From the NCBI RefSeq assembly GCF_026210795.1, contig NC_089457.1, positions 124,001 to 188,000 of the forward strand: a DNA stretch of 64,000 bases, read 5' to 3'. The first letter of the stretch is position 1. Every line of letters begins with the position of its first letter. Source of the DNA: Rhizophagus irregularis. Lineage: Eukaryota; Glomeromycota; Glomeromycetes; Glomerales; Glomeraceae. This document shows positions 33,400 through 45,344 of this stretch, in pieces. Below the pieces are notes generated by a model. The model made no database searches and was not told the DNA's origin. It was given only the letters and a program-made list of their open reading frames with translations. The position numbers and the translations under genes are program-made.

Positions 33400-36373
33400 G
33401 AAATAGAGAAATACAGTGAATTGAGAGAAAAATATCAAGTAGATCCTTCATGTCTAAAATGTTATAGTACTGATGAAATAGAGATAGGAGATTAGTTTAA
33501 AAGATTTTGGAAGATTTTTCAAAAAGTAATACTGGAAGCAATGAATTATAACAGAAATAGTGAAATACGTATGTAAAATTAATGAAATACATAATATTGA
33601 CAAGAAAAGATGGAGAAGAAAGGTATCCATCTAGTAAAAAGAAAAGAAATAAAGAATCTGAGAAAATAAGAAAAGAAGAAGAAAAACTGTTAAATATAGT
33701 TGTAAGGTCGATTAGATATAGAAATAAACCAGATTATAGAAAAATAGGAATTATATTAGTAATAAAAGTAATATGTAAACATTATATACTTAGTGAAGAT
33801 AATGAGTTCATATTAGATGATCAAACAGAAGACAATTTATTAGAAAATAAAGAATTGTTAACATATAAATATATCATAGAAGATAATAAATTAGATATAA
33901 GATTTGCAAAATTTAAAGAATGGTTAAAAAAAATAGAATTAGCAATTATTAGATATATAGGATATGATACTATAAGAGATTTTAAAGAAATATTACATTT
34001 AGAAGAAAATATAGCAGAAGAAGAAAATAGAGAGAAAGTTAAGAAATTTCAGAAAAATATAATATACCGATGGTAGGATGGAAATAAATACCCAAAACCA
34101 TGGATGTAACAGATATGATAATAGAGAAAATTGTAAAAACAAAAGGTTTTGTTGAAGAATATAATGACATAGGAGAACTAGAAAGTTCAGATGACATAGG
34201 AGAGTCAAGCTCAAATGAATAAGATGAACATATAGAAAAAATATATAGAAATTATTGGTTAGAAAATGGCTATGAAATTGATATTAAAGAAATAAAAAAA
34301 ATAATAAATTTTGGAGTAAATTATGAAATAATAAAAACCAAAGAATTTATGAATTTTTATAAGACTATTGAAGAATTAGATGATAAAGGAATAAAAGAAG
34401 AATTAAAAATATGGCAGTATATGTATACAATAGAATGTCTTAGTGTTTCGATCTGGATAAAACCTCAAATATTTTAACATGGGATTATGATTAAAAAAGG
34501 TTACAAATTTCAGCTTTGAGTGGACTATAATTTCGGCCAGAATTAAAATAATATTATTCCATAAATTTTTATTAATTTTGGTAGTTCCAGCCTAAATTAA
34601 CCGAGCCGGTATCCAGATAAAAACCGGATAAAACTGCTACAGATCGAAACTTTAGAATGTCTATCATGTAATAAAATGATATTGACAAAGGAAGCAGTAG
34701 AATATAATAAAAAGTTTATAGAAAGAATATGTAAAAGCTGTTATAAAAAAGAATTAGAAAATTTAAAAGATGAGAATGAATTAAATAATGAAACAGAGAT
34801 TGAGAAAAGATTGGAATGATTGAAAAATCTAATTGAAGGTTTAGAAATTGAAGTTTTTGATAGAGAATTATTAAGATTAATAAGTATGGAATATAGAGAT
34901 GTTGATATCTTAAGTGCAGACTTTATAAGGTTATTTCAAGAATATAAAAATGAATCAGATAAAGAAATAAAGAAAATATTAGACGAATATCTAAGAAAAT
35001 TTGATATTGAAGAAGAAAATGAAGATTCAGATAACTCAGAAAAGATCGGAGAAATATTAAGTCCAGAAGAACATGAGATTTAGGAAGAAAATATTAAAGG
35101 TTTTGATGAGAATGAATTTGAGAATGAAAATGAAAATGTTATAAATATAGAAGGTTTTGGTTTAAGTCAAAACTCAGATTCGAATAATTCATTGAATATT
35201 AAAGATTTTGATAACAAAAGTGAAATATCTGATTACAATTTACAAGATTTATTTCAAGAGAATATATTGTTAAATATGGCAAATCAAGATCAAATAAGAG
35301 GATAATAGAAAATGCTTTAGGATTCGCACCTAATGCATTAGATAATGCATTAGGAGCAGAACAAACTTTAGCAGATAGAATTCAAACTGCAGGAATAGGA
35401 GGAATAATAGGTATGCCAACTTTTAGTGGAAAAGAAGATGAAGATGTTAACGATTGGATTAGACAGTTTGAAGTAGCATTTACGGTAAGTGGAAGACCAG
35501 AAGAAAATATTAGACAAAATAAAGCAAATATAGCAATAACATGTTTAAGAAAAATCACATTACAATGGTATAATGAAGAAAAAGAAAAAGTAACAGCTAA
35601 TTTGGTAAATTGGTGTGATCATAATGATAATAGAAATTTGAAAAGCAAATTAATCAATAGATTCACTAGAGAAGATGTTAAAAGAAGAAAAATGATAGAA
35701 TTAACAAGGATTAAACAAGAAATAAATAAAAGTGTTAAAGAATATACTAGAAGGTTTAGGTTAATATTAAGAATTGCAACTAGAGGTCAAGCATTACATG
35801 AAATGTATCAAGTAAATTATTTTATCCAAGGATTAGAACTTATGTTAGAATACCAAGTTAGAAGAAGTAGTTCAACAAATTTAAATGATGCAGTTAATAT
35901 AGCAAGAAGAGAAGAAGAAGCTAAAGGTAAATTGTTAATAAAAACAATAGGTTTAAATATAGGACAAGTAGGATAAGAAAAGAATATGGAAGAAATTTTG
36001 AAAGAAGAAACAAATAAATATAAAAAAGAAAATGAAATGTATCAAAAAATGCAAAAGCCAGTTAATAAAAAAGATATTGATGATATAAGTAAACAGTTAG
36101 AATAATTTTAAGCAGAAATGTTAAATGAAGTAAGAAGAAGTCAATCAAAAGGAAATGTAAATAGAAATACAAATACAGGATTATGAGATGTTTTGAATGC
36201 AATGAAGTAGATCATATAAGACCAGAATATCTACAATTAAGACAAAGAAATAATTATAGAACACAAAATAATTTTAATAGGAATAATAATAATGAAAGAA
36301 GAAATAATAATAATAGAAATATAAATTTAATGGATTACAAAAGATATGACATTACGAAGTTGATCAAATGTTA
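33400..36373 (+). pseudogene. Ty3-like retrotransposon gag region, degraded
   Basis: A run of broken frames with one theme. 33582-34076 is a Lys/Glu-rich ORF. 34100-35080, once the MITE at 34441 is removed, has ECL-SCNK then RICKSCYKKE (two CX2C pairs) followed by acidic repeats. 35413-35976 is the clearest part: MPTFSGKEDEDVNDWIRQFE, NIAITCLRKITLQWYNEEKE and KSVKEYTRRFRLIL, a capsid-like gag domain (retrotrans_gag type). 36183-36373 has a zinc knuckle CFECNEVDHIRPEY in which the final Cys is Tyr, then an Asn/Arg-rich tail. Frameshifts and stops (for example 34076 and 35974) show it is dead. The tail continues at 40056 after an insertion. Confidence 0.7.
34441..34652. mobile_element. 212-bp MITE inside the gag region
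   Basis: Ends TAGTGTTTCGATCTGGATAA and, inverted, AAGTTTCGATCTGTAGCAG. It is flanked by the identical decamer TAGAATGTCT (34431-34440, 34653-34662). Removing the element and one duplicate restores an open frame across a Cys pair (ECLSCNK). A 9-10-base duplication suggests a MULE-like mobiliser, though the termini are not diagnostic. Confidence 0.8.
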
Positions 36374-37399
36374 GACTTGTATTCATCAAACACAAATTAT
36401 TTAATAAATGCTTAAATTTTATATTTACTGAATGCTTAATGTTTTATGAATACCTATTTGTATTTAAAATAAGCATTTATAATAGATTACAAATTAAATA
36501 TTAATTATTAAATACTTCATATATAATTGCTACTTTAATAAACTACTTAAAAAAATATTTTAAATTAATACTTATTAATTGCTATGAAAAAAAATATCAA
36601 TTAAGCATTTGAATTTATTATTAAAAAGGCATAGAATATAAGCATTTAGATTTTGTTATTTTTATATTAAGTCTTAAAGAAAAATGTCCCAAATTAGTAT
36701 TACGCGTATCACATGATATAGATAATCTTTTTTTTACAAATTTTTTTTCAACGAAGCTTCACCTTTTTTACCCTTCTATTTTTCCTTTCCTCTCTTTCAC
36801 TTTCCCATTTTTCTTCCCTTTGTTCTCTTTTTTACTCTCTCTATTTCCATTTCCTTTATTCTTTTCCTTTATTCTTTCCTCTTTTTTATCCTTTCCCCTT
36901 CTGTTTAAAAAAAAAAGTTAAAATCAACCACAAAAAAAAATCCAAACTTTTTTAGACTAAGAATATAGGGGTTTTGCAGTGTAATATATGCAAAACTACT
37001 AAAATTAGTTTCATAAAATCATCTTAAAATGCGAAACTGCAAAACTGTCAAACTGTTTTGACATTTCGCTGTAGTATATCATATGATATACATATAGTTC
37101 TAATATTTATAGATCATGATCATATTCAATATATATATATACTATATATATACAATTTCGGTTTATTTGGTTTATTTAAACTAAAAAAATTTTTAGTTCC
37201 AGTATCGGTTATGATTATCGATCTGATCAATTAATAATCTTTTTTATATAGAAATTCTTTAGAAAAAAAAAAATTTACTATCACGTATAAAATGTTAAAA
37301 AGCTAAAAGCTAATTTAATGAAATTGTAAAAAAAAAATATTTTTATAAAACCTTTTATCAAGTAAAATGATAAAAGTTAATTAATTTTTTTCTTTAGAA

Positions 37400-39303
37400 A
37401 TGTTCCTGTTTGGTAAGTTGATTTATTTTTTTTATTATCATTTTTCATTTCTTTGGTTCTAATTTTGTTTTTTTTTTATTAGATTTCGGTTACTTCAATT
37501 TTTATTATTTTATAGAAAACCACTTTGAAACTAATTGCACTGGTTTAACATTTTCTTTACCGGTTAAACTATTTTTTTGTAAATTTCAGTTTTAAGTTCA
37601 AGAAATAAATTTTTTGGACGCAGAATTTTTGTAAAGTGTAAATGGTAAATTTCATAGTGAAACTTATCATTTTTTCCTTTTTTTTTCAATAGAAACGCTA
37701 AATAAGCTATTTTTTTGTAGGTTTTTTTAAAATATCGGGCAGTAATATTGAAGCTTAATAATAGTAAGTTTCATTGTAAAACTTTACTATTTCTTCCTTT
37801 TTCCTGAGCTTGGATTTCGGTAAAGAACTCTATGGTAAATTAAAGGAAGAAATGTGTGAAGCTGAAATTTTTTCTTTTTATTTAAGAATATTTCTAATAA
37901 TGCTAATGTTTGTTTCATTCTTTTCTATAGGAACGCATCTGGACTCAGACTTTAGCTAGAAAACTTTATGAAAGATAAGTTGTAAATTGAAGGGATCGGA
38001 ATTGTATTTTGGGAGCATTACTAACATTTCTTTCTTTTTTCTTTAGGGATAGCTTCATTTAGACTTTTGGTTTCTTTGACACGTGAGTCTTTTAATACAT
38101 TTTTTTTTATTTTTCTTAATTTAGTTATTTTGACGAACTGTTATTAATAGTTCACTTTTTTTTTTTTTTAGTTTTTAGCTTAACTAAAAATAAAATAAAT
38201 TGTGTAAGTTTTGATTTTTTTTACTAATTTTTATTTTAATATTTTTAACAAACTATACTAACAGTTCTATTCTTTTTCTTTTTTAGGCAGATCTTTCAGG
38301 TTTCTGGGATTTAGACGTTAATAGACAGCTTGAACTTTTGAATACTTAAATGCATAGAAATTTGGTAAAAGAGGGGCCATTTTTATTATTCTTTAATGAA
38401 ATATTTACTAATATTTCATCTTCTTTCTCTTTTTAGATGGCTTCTTTTTCAGGGTCTTTAAAGAGTGCGTATTATGGTATTTAAATTTAATTTCTTAACC
38501 TTCTTTAATATAACGAAACATTAACCAAATGATTTTATTTTTTATTCTTTTTTAGGTAGTTTTCAGTTCTTTAAATATGACATTTCAGTAAGTAATTTTT
38601 TCTTTTATTTATTTAATGAAACACTTATTAACGTTTCGTCTTATTTTTTTTTTAGTCAGCTTCTTTGAAATTTCTTTGGCACAGATTCGTAAGTTTTTTT
38701 TTTCAATTTTTTTTCTTTTTTTCTTTTATTTATTTTTGTTTATTAACTTTTGTTTATTACTTCTTTTTTTAGTCAACTTCTTTTAAACTTTCTGAGTACG
38801 AATTTGTAAGTTTTTTTATTTTAATGTATTTCTTTTAATGAACATCATTAATGTTCATTTTCTTCTTTTTTTTAGACGGTTTGCTTTTCAGATCTGGATG
38901 CATTGGATTCAAGTAAGCTATTATTTTTACTTTGTTATTTGTTTTAATGAAATGAATGAAACGTTTTCTAATATTTAGATTTTTATGAATATTAGTAGGA
39001 AAAATCAAAAATAATTTTTTGAATTTATTTCTTTTAGCGAAATGTTCTTACTGACGTTTCAATTCTTTTTTTTTTAAGCGATCAGATTATTGGATGCGTA
39101 GATTTTGATTGGTATTAGAATTTTTCTTTGATTTATTTCTTTTTAACAAAATGCCTTATTAACGCTTTGATTTATTTTTTTTCTAGATGTTCAGATCTTT
39201 GGACGCGTAGAATTTTAGTAAGGAGAATTTTTTTGAATATATTTCTTTTAGTGAAACATTTTTATTAACGTTTTAATTTTTCTTTTTTTAGATGACTTGA
39301 TTA
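37400..39303 (+). repeat. Mini-exon/intron-like tandem array A
   Basis: About 12-14 degenerate units of roughly 90-200 bp. A typical unit has a polypyrimidine run ending TTTTTTTAG, an exon-like piece of about 30-40 nt with words such as CAGATCTTTGGACGCGTAG, a donor-like GTAAG, then a T-rich spacer with a hairpin such as AATGAACAT-catta-ATGTTCATT (38837-38859) or GAAATATT-TACT-AATATTTC (38398-38417) about 20-30 nt before the next AG. The pieces do not join to one clear long reading frame, so I do not call a protein gene. Confidence 0.6.
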
Positions 39304-39534
39304 GGACCCCAGAAACTATATATAAAGATTGTTTTAAAAAACCAAAAATTTTATATGAACTTTACCCAGAATCTTATTGGCTAACTGATCGAAAAAGGAA
39401 AAAATTCATAATAAAATTGGTGTGACATTCCTTTTATATATTTAATTTAACTAAATATAGCAAGATCTTCAAAAAATTTTCCTTATAGCTTTACCCATTT
39501 TAACGGTAACCTATCTATAGAGTTTCTGGAGTCC
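39304..39534. mobile_element. Tc1/mariner-like MITE, 231 bp
   Basis: Ends GGACCCCAGAAACTATATAT and, inverted, GGACTCCAGAAACTCTATAG; flanked by TA on both sides (39302-39303, 39535-39536). Inserted at the 3' edge of array A. A lone related end (TTTCTGGGGTCC) stands near 63340-63352. Confidence 0.8.
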
Positions 39535-40055
39535 TACCTGATCTCTATATATAGTGATGATCTGTGGCTTGTGATAGTTCTGTTCTGCTTTCAGTTTTTT
39601 TATACCGCACTTTCTACTACTACTAAAGAGTGTATGATTTAATTTTGTTTCTTTTTGGCTGTTACTGAATATAATATCCTATTATATATGGAATTTCACA
39701 AATTTCTAATTTAAATAGTAGGAAGGTATGAAAAAGTAAATTAGTCATAATATAAAGATACTATATATTATATGTAAATATGTAATATAATAAAAAAAAT
39801 GTATAAAATATAATAATAAAATAAATATAATAATAAAAATTAATTAAATTATAATGTAATAAAATATCAATACTAAAATGGTGTTTATTATATAATTAAT
39901 TTAAGTATTTTAGTTATATTAATTTCTATTAATCAATTAGCAATAAAAAAATAATGCTTATCAAATACAAGCTGCGTTGAAATTTGTTTAATAAGCACTT
40001 AAATTAAATATTCTTAAAGCATTTAATAAATGATTGGTAAATGCTTGGTTTAACT

Positions 40056-40431
40056 TCGTGATGATTACGATTAAGGTTGCTTGTCTAAACTTCTTCAAAA
40101 TCCTACGATTAGTTTCGTCAAAATTTTACTATAGATTTATTATAGTTTTGGCAGAGTTTCGGCAGTTTCGGCATTTATAATAAGTTTTGGCAGTTTCACT
40201 TTTCTCCAAAGTTTCGCCAGTTTTTTAATATAACTTTAATATAGTTTTGGCAGAATTTCGCTTTTCAGCGAAACGCCATCTTGCCTAAACCCCTAAATTT
40301 CGGCAAGCAACCTTAATTACGATAATAATAAATATTATGATAATGATAAATATTATAATGATTACGAAATATCATATAATTATGAAAAAGAAATATATCT
40401 AACTTTAAGAAGTGGTAATCATCAGTAAATT
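40056..40431 (+). pseudogene. Tail of the split gag gene, with a MITE in it
   Basis: Around the hAT-type MITE at 40072-40315 the frame reads DDYD, then NNKYYDNDKYYNDYEISYNY and EKEIYLTLRSG before TAA at 40429. The D/Y/N-rich stretch and the YLTLRSG ending resemble the gag-pol junction of the Ty3-like elements expected in this lineage. No protease or reverse transcriptase follows. Confidence 0.55.
40072..40315 (+). mobile_element. hAT-type MITE, family H2 (244 bp), copy 2
   Basis: Ends TAAGGTTGCTTG and CAAGCAACCTTA with the identical octamer ATTACGAT on each side (40064-40071, 40316-40323). It has the same length as copies 1 and 3 and is nested in the gag tail. Confidence 0.93.
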
Positions 40432-40433
40432 TT

Positions 40434-40955
40434 TTGGGGTGCGGATCCTTAGGGATTTCAAAAATCCCATAATTAGTAAGGATCCTTCATTAAGGAACCT
40501 TTTCCACCAGCGAGAATTTCCTATTATAAAATTTTTATGGAATCCTCAAGGATCTTAAATTTACCAATAAGGAATCCTTAAGGATATTTGTTTTATATTT
40601 ATTTATTTATATTAACAATAAAATGTATATTTTATTATATTTATTTATTTATTTATTAATAATATATTGCAAATTGCAATTAACAAAAGTAATGAAAACA
40701 AATAACACTATTTATATATAAATTATTATACCATAATATATGAATTATTATAAAATTTACATATGACTTATATTCCTTGAACGATTTGAGGCCATTCATG
40801 TCTAATTCTTTCAAATAATTGTGATTTGATACACTTTAATGCATCAGAACCTTTTGTTGTAACGCCAGATTCAATATCATTAGTCATAATACCCTAAAAT
40901 AAATTGAAAGAATTATGGTTAAAAATTATAAAAATTAAATGAAGTAAAAAAAAAA
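40434..40955. other. Spacer with inverted GGATCCTTA words and a short coding-like scrap
   Basis: 40440-40600 has many copies of AAGGATCCTTA/AGGAATCCTT in both orientations. On the minus strand 40893-40777 reads IMTNDIESGVTTKGSDALK then SQLFERIRHEWPQIVQGI and a stop, possibly the last exon of an unknown gene or transposon protein; no upstream part was identified. Confidence 0.35.
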
Positions 40956-40959
40956 AGAA

Positions 40960-41485
40960 AGACTTTAATTACCGTTATTATAAAGACTAAAGAAAAAGCA
41001 AATGAGAACACAGATTAAGAGGTTATCTTAGAACGCTTATAGAACCATATTATAACATAGTTCTGAAAATCTCTGTTTTTAATATTTAAAACTGAACTTA
41101 TGAAGTTGAATTAACAGATGTTAGTAAATGTCTTTTTAAAAGAAAAATAAAAAACCTTTTACTCCTCTAAATACATACCTGACTCCATATCCAAAGTCCA
41201 GAATCAGCGTCTATGAGAAAGAAGCAAAGGAATGTTAGTAAACATTCTTGAATAAAGGGAGACAAAAAAGTCTTTGGCCAAATATTTACTTAGTTCTATA
41301 TTCAAAATCAAAAAGGCAGGAATCTACAAAAGAACATTAGTAAATGTTCTTAAAAGGTAAGTTTATTCACTTTTTACACCTTTGAGCAATACCTCAATAT
41401 AAGATCCAAGAGATCCATTTCAATTATAGAAAAAAAACAAAAAGAAACAACCTAAAAAAAGAGTGAACGTTAGTAACGTTCTATA
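40960..41485 (-). repeat. Mini-exon/intron-like tandem array C
   Basis: Same design as array A on the opposite strand. In minus-strand reading: hairpin GAATGTT-TACT-AACATTC (41230-41247), AGAACATT-TACT-AATGTTCT (41331-41350) and GAACGT-TACTA-ACGTTC (41465-41481), each followed by a pyrimidine-rich run and AG. Exon-like pieces include GATTCTGGACTTTGGATATG with a GTATG donor. Confidence 0.65.
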
Positions 41486-41492
41486 CAAAAAT

Positions 41493-41736
41493 TAAGGTTG
41501 CTTGTCTATACCTCTTCAAAATCCTACAATTAGTTTCGTCAAAATTTTACTATAGATTTATTATAGTTTCGGCAGAGTTTTGGCAGTTTCGGCATTTATA
41601 ATAAGTTTCAGCAGTTTCGCCATTTTCCAAAGTTTCGCCAGTTTTTTAATATAACTTTAATATAGTTTCGGCAGAATTTCGCTTTTCGGCGAAACGCCAT
41701 CTTGCCTAAACCTCTAGGTTTCGGCAAGCAACCTTA
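41493..41736 (+). mobile_element. hAT-type MITE, family H2 (244 bp), copy 3
   Basis: Ends TAAGGTTGCTTG and CAAGCAACCTTA with the identical octamer ACAAAAAT on each side (41485-41492, 41737-41744). Inserted at the edge of array C, next to the composite element's left arm. Confidence 0.93.
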
Positions 41737-42197
41737 ACAAAAATCCTTGCCAGTATGTATATATCTGTGTCGTCAGGCTGGTAGTGTGTCTCGCTACGCT
41801 CACCCACCTCGGCCTCATGACTTCGCAGTACTTACATCCCCCTCCGTAGGGCAGAAAATCCCTATATATCTGAAACAATATGAAACAAGATCTGAAACAT
41901 AATAATATAAGCAAAAAAGGATAAAATAAGGGAAAAGAGAGGAAAATAAGAGAGAATCAGAGAGGTGTTTCGATGTTTCAGATGTTTTGGCAATTTTGGT
42001 AAAAGTCAGGCGAGGACAACCCCCCCAGAAAAAGTTTTGATTTTACCCCCCAGATCCGAAACTTCTGAAACATCTGATGAAACAGATTCAGGATTCCATT
42101 CATTTTCTTATTGGAGGCAGTGAGATAGCAAACCAAGTGAACAGGTAGGTTAATAGCCCCTAGAAGGACTGTCGAGTCACAAAAGGATAGCCGGGTA

Positions 42198-42329
42198 TAA
42201 AGATGTTAGCCTTAATTATTTTTTAAAAAATTTTGAATTACGGCTATAAGATTTTTATAGCCTTAATTAATTACGGCATATAAAAATTTTGTATTACGAC
42301 ACTTTTTTGAATTACGGCTAACATCTTTA
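42198..42329. mobile_element. hAT-type MITE, family H1 (132 bp), copy b
   Basis: Ends TAAAGATGTTAGCC and GGCTAACATCTTTA, with the octamer GCCGGGTA repeated on both sides. The right arm of the composite element has the uninterrupted site (near 46015-46035), which proves the duplication. Confidence 0.95.
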
Positions 42330-42403
42330 GCCGGGTAGGAGCGCGGATCTTTGGAAAAAATATATTCGGCAATTGAAGATTAGGTAACTATAAGTAACAT
42401 ACA

Positions 42404-42739
42404 ATGATGAACTTACACGCAGCCACTTCTCTTGCCAAAGACCTCGGACTTGATCTTGTAGACATCTATGGAATCCGTAAATAGATCCAAATGCGGGCAT
42501 TACCCTTCAACGATCCCGATATAGTAAGAGAGATGGTCAGAAACCTTCCGATCAAAGAATTCAGAAAACATCTCAAGATAAACAGACTCTGGTACAACGG
42601 TTGTAAAGCCGAGTTGTGGAAGAGGCATAAAGAAGCCGAGGAGGTATACAGCAGAGCGGCAGATAAGTACAGGGAAGCTGATAATCCTGCAGAGTCATAT
42701 TTTTTGTCCAGATTTTTACAAGGATTGATGACTATGTAA
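42404..42739 (+). pseudogene. Arm gene, left copy, with TAG stop
   Basis: Reads MMNLHAATSLAKDLGLDLVD then IYGIRK-stop-IQMRALP and on to ESYFLSRFLQGLMTM and TAA. The TAG at 42481-42483 stands where the right-arm copy (45345-45680) has TGG (Trp). The rest is open. An in-frame ATG lies 3' of the stop at 42491, so a shortened product is possible. Charged and Ala/Arg/Glu-rich, probably helical; no family recognised. Confidence 0.6.
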
Positions 42740-42782
42740 CCATATCATCAGGTATCCTTACATTTTTCAACAAGGATTGATG

Positions 42783-43421
42783 GTGATAAGGGGGTGACAG
42801 GTTGGGTACCGCAGTTTTTGTAGTATGCCGATCATGGTGGTCACATGTTGGACTATCATTGGATTGACTTATCTAGGTAGATCTTAGGTTAAAGGATCGT
42901 TCGCAATGAGGTGGGTGTCCTTTGTTTGAGATCGTTCGCAATGAGGTGGGTGTCCCTTAGGGGATTGCACGACACTAAAAAGTTCCCCATCGGCTGGACT
43001 GCACGACACTAAAAAGTTCTCTGAGGTCTTTGTGAAATAGGTTTGTTATCCATAGTATGTAGTCAAATAGGGGAAATTGAATTTTAGGTATTTCTGATAG
43101 TGCTAATGGTAGCTCGGAGGTTCTTTACCGATTCTAGGAGTGGGTACGGCGCTGGATGGGTTACGTATAGCATAGTCGACTTTACTCATTTTGAAATATA
43201 TTTGGGGGGAGTAGCCGTAGTTATTTATATAGAGAGGGTGGGGTTTTTAATCTTAGCTTTTCTTACATATTTGTAATTTCGGAAGATTATTTGTTCTTTG
43301 TTTTTCTATTAGTTCTGCACTTGTTGCGGTACTTTATAGATACATTTTGTCTTTCCCTGCAAGTTTAAAGCATTTCGGCATTAATTAATAAAATTCAAGC
43401 CTCAAATGCTTTATGTTTATC
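42783..43421. mobile_element. 639-bp insertion with 16-bp target duplication, LINE-like
   Basis: TCAACAAGGATTGATG occurs at 42767-42782 and again at 43422-43437, while the right arm has it once. Long variable duplications without inverted ends fit target-primed retroposition. The insert has two copies of GATCGTTCGCAATGAGGTGG (about 42898 and 42932) and two of GCACGACACTAAAAAGTTC, is richer in G than its surroundings, and ends without a poly-A tract. No reverse transcriptase is present, so it would be a 5'-truncated or non-autonomous copy. Confidence 0.65.
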
Positions 43422-43521
43422 TCAACAAGGATTGATGACCACGTAATCTTCATCATTAGGCATTCATGAATTCTTAACATAAACTAATAAATTTTTAAAT
43501 GTTCTCTAATAATTTCTAATA

Positions 43522-44300
43522 TGTATTAGATGGAATAGCATCCATTTGTTCATCTGGCCATTTGTACAATAATGTTCAGGATTCCATCCATTTGATTTGT
43601 ACAACAATGTTCAGGATTCCATCTATCCATCCATTTATACGTTAAAAATATAGCATTAGATGGAATGGCATCTATTTGTTCATCTGGCTATTTGTATAAT
43701 AATGTTCAGGATTCCATCCATTTGATTTGTACAACAATGTTCAGGATTCCATCCATCCATCCATTTATTAGTCCGGAGCGTAGCGAAGGACTCTATATGT
43801 TCTAGCCGTGGTGGTATAAAATATCCCGTTGTCCGTCCGCTTGTTCTTTGAGTCGACGTTTAATTGGTTCTTATATTACACGAAATTATCTCGATCAGTT
43901 AATTGAGCATGTGATTATCTACCTATATACTGATAAGCTCCAGACTACGTAACGGTTTACCGTTTCCCTAGTACATTAAAAATATAGCATTAGATGGAAT
44001 GGCATCCATTTGTTCATCTGGCCATTTGTACAATAATGTTCAGGATTCCATCCATTTGATTTGTACAACAATGTTCAGGATTCCATCCATCCATCCATTT
44101 ATACGTTAAAAATATAGCATTAGATGGAATGGCATCCATTTGTTCATCTGACCATTTGTACAACAATGTTCAAGATTCCATCCATCCATCCATTTATACG
44201 TTAAAAATATAGCATTAGATGGAATGGCATCCATTTGTTCATCTGGCCATTTATACAATAATGTTCAGGATTCCATCTATCCATCCATTTGTCCATTTGA
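43522..44300. repeat. Tandem array of about 95-145-bp units with ATCCATCC words
   Basis: Five units start with TAGCATTAGATGGAATGGCA near 43522, 43650, 43985, 44115 and 44211. Each continues with CATCCATTTGTTCATCTGGC and one or two copies of CAATGTTCAGGATTCCATCC. The unit between the second and third is split by an insertion. Confidence 0.85.
43769..43974. mobile_element. About 206-bp insertion in the tandem array, type unknown
   Basis: Breaks the array unit between CCATTTAT and the expected (AC)GTTAAAAATATAG. It begins TAGTCCGGAGCGTAGCGAAG and ends TTCCCTAGTAC. TAGCCGTGGTGG is vaguely like a Pol III A box, but no convincing B box follows. No inverted ends. Confidence 0.5.
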
Positions 44301-44337
44301 ACATACACATCAGAAATGAACACTTTACCTTTACTGA

Positions 44338-45276
44338 GTGGTTATAATATTATTCACCATGATGCCTCCATGTCCTAAATGTGGAAAAAATAATTTTAAA
44401 AGTACTCGAGATAGAAACACTCATCTGAATCACAGAATTCCATGTATACCTAAAATTACTGAAGTAATTAGCTATCCAGAAACTATTCCAGAACCTTCAG
44501 AAGTTGGAAATAACCTTCCAAACAATCTAAAGTATGGTGGTATATCATCTGTAGAAGAGCTTAAAGCAACTATAGATGAACTTGCTTCACAAATGTGAGC
44601 AATTTCTTGGCAATTAAAAAATACATCAATGGATATTAAGGGAGTGTCAGGTGATATAACAGATTTATCAAATTAGCAGGAAGCAGCACAAAGTAAAATA
44701 CAGGATCTTGAGGAAACAATGTCTCAACATACTGCTTCAACTAAAAATTCTGTTCGAAACCTTCAAGAAACATTATCTCAACATACTGCTTCAACTAAAA
44801 AATCTGTTCGAGATCTTGAGGAGACAATATCTCAATATACTGCTTTATCTAGTAAATCAAGTATTCATAGTATTCCACTTTCAACTGCTAGTTCTAAAAC
44901 TTCACAATTTACATATGATCCTACAATAGCAGATTTAGAACAGACTGAAGAGGATAAAGAAATGGCTAGATTATATATGAATCAACTTTTATTACTATTG
45001 AGATCATGTCCACTTGATATTGAGGAATTTAAAGAAGGAAATAATATGTTACAATGGCTTTTTGCTAATAATATAATAAGAGATGATAAATCATTTTGCT
45101 GGCTTTCTGCATTATTATATAGTCCAAAGCCAACAAGAATTTCTTTAGGGAATCCTGGTAAAGAGGATTAACTTAATTTGCTATCTCATCAGTTCAAACT
45201 AGTGATTAGACAAAATTTTGAAAGAGTACTAGATAGAACATTTAAAAATTTATTAGTTTATGTTAAGAATTTATGA
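44338..45276 (+). pseudogene. Zinc-finger/coiled-coil ORF, interrupted by in-frame stops
   Basis: One frame carries the whole thing. It opens at MMPPCPKCGKNNFKSTRD with HLNHRIPC (C-x2-C and H-x3-H), then TGA at 44596-44598, TAG at 44674-44676, then three near-repeats of DLEETMSQHTASTKNSVR (heptad-like, probably coiled coil), a conserved-looking segment DPTIADLEQTEEDKEMARLY with MNQLLLLLRSCPLD, TAA at 45169-45171, and further readable sequence to a TGA near 45276. It lies in the core of the composite element between the arms. Possibly a recognition protein of that element, which is inference only; no transposase motif is visible. Confidence 0.5.
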
Positions 45277-45344
45277 ATGCCTAATGATGAAGTTACATGG
45301 TCATCAATCTTTGTTGAAAAATGTAAGGATACCTGATGATATGG

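Larger units (their letters stand above)
36374..40055. mobile_element. About 3.7-kb insertion splitting the gag tail
   Basis: Gag reads up to LMDYKRYD near 36350 and resumes with DDYD then NNKYYDNDKYYNDYE at 40060. The inserted DNA begins ACGAAGTTGA and ends with the inverse AACTTCGT; both margins are AT-rich with inverted AATGCTTAAATT words. It carries a pyrimidine-rich tract (36760-36910), array A and a 231-bp MITE. No transposase was found, and the boundaries are good to some tens of bases. Confidence 0.5.

Noticed and set aside
43769-43870. tRNA- or SINE-like Pol III promoter
   Set aside because: TAGCCGTGGTGG is only a weak A-box match, and no GGTTCGA-type B box follows at proper spacing; no cloverleaf could be drawn.
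43522-44300. CRISPR-like array
   Set aside because: Units are contiguous tandem repeats with no unique spacers, in a eukaryotic transposon setting.
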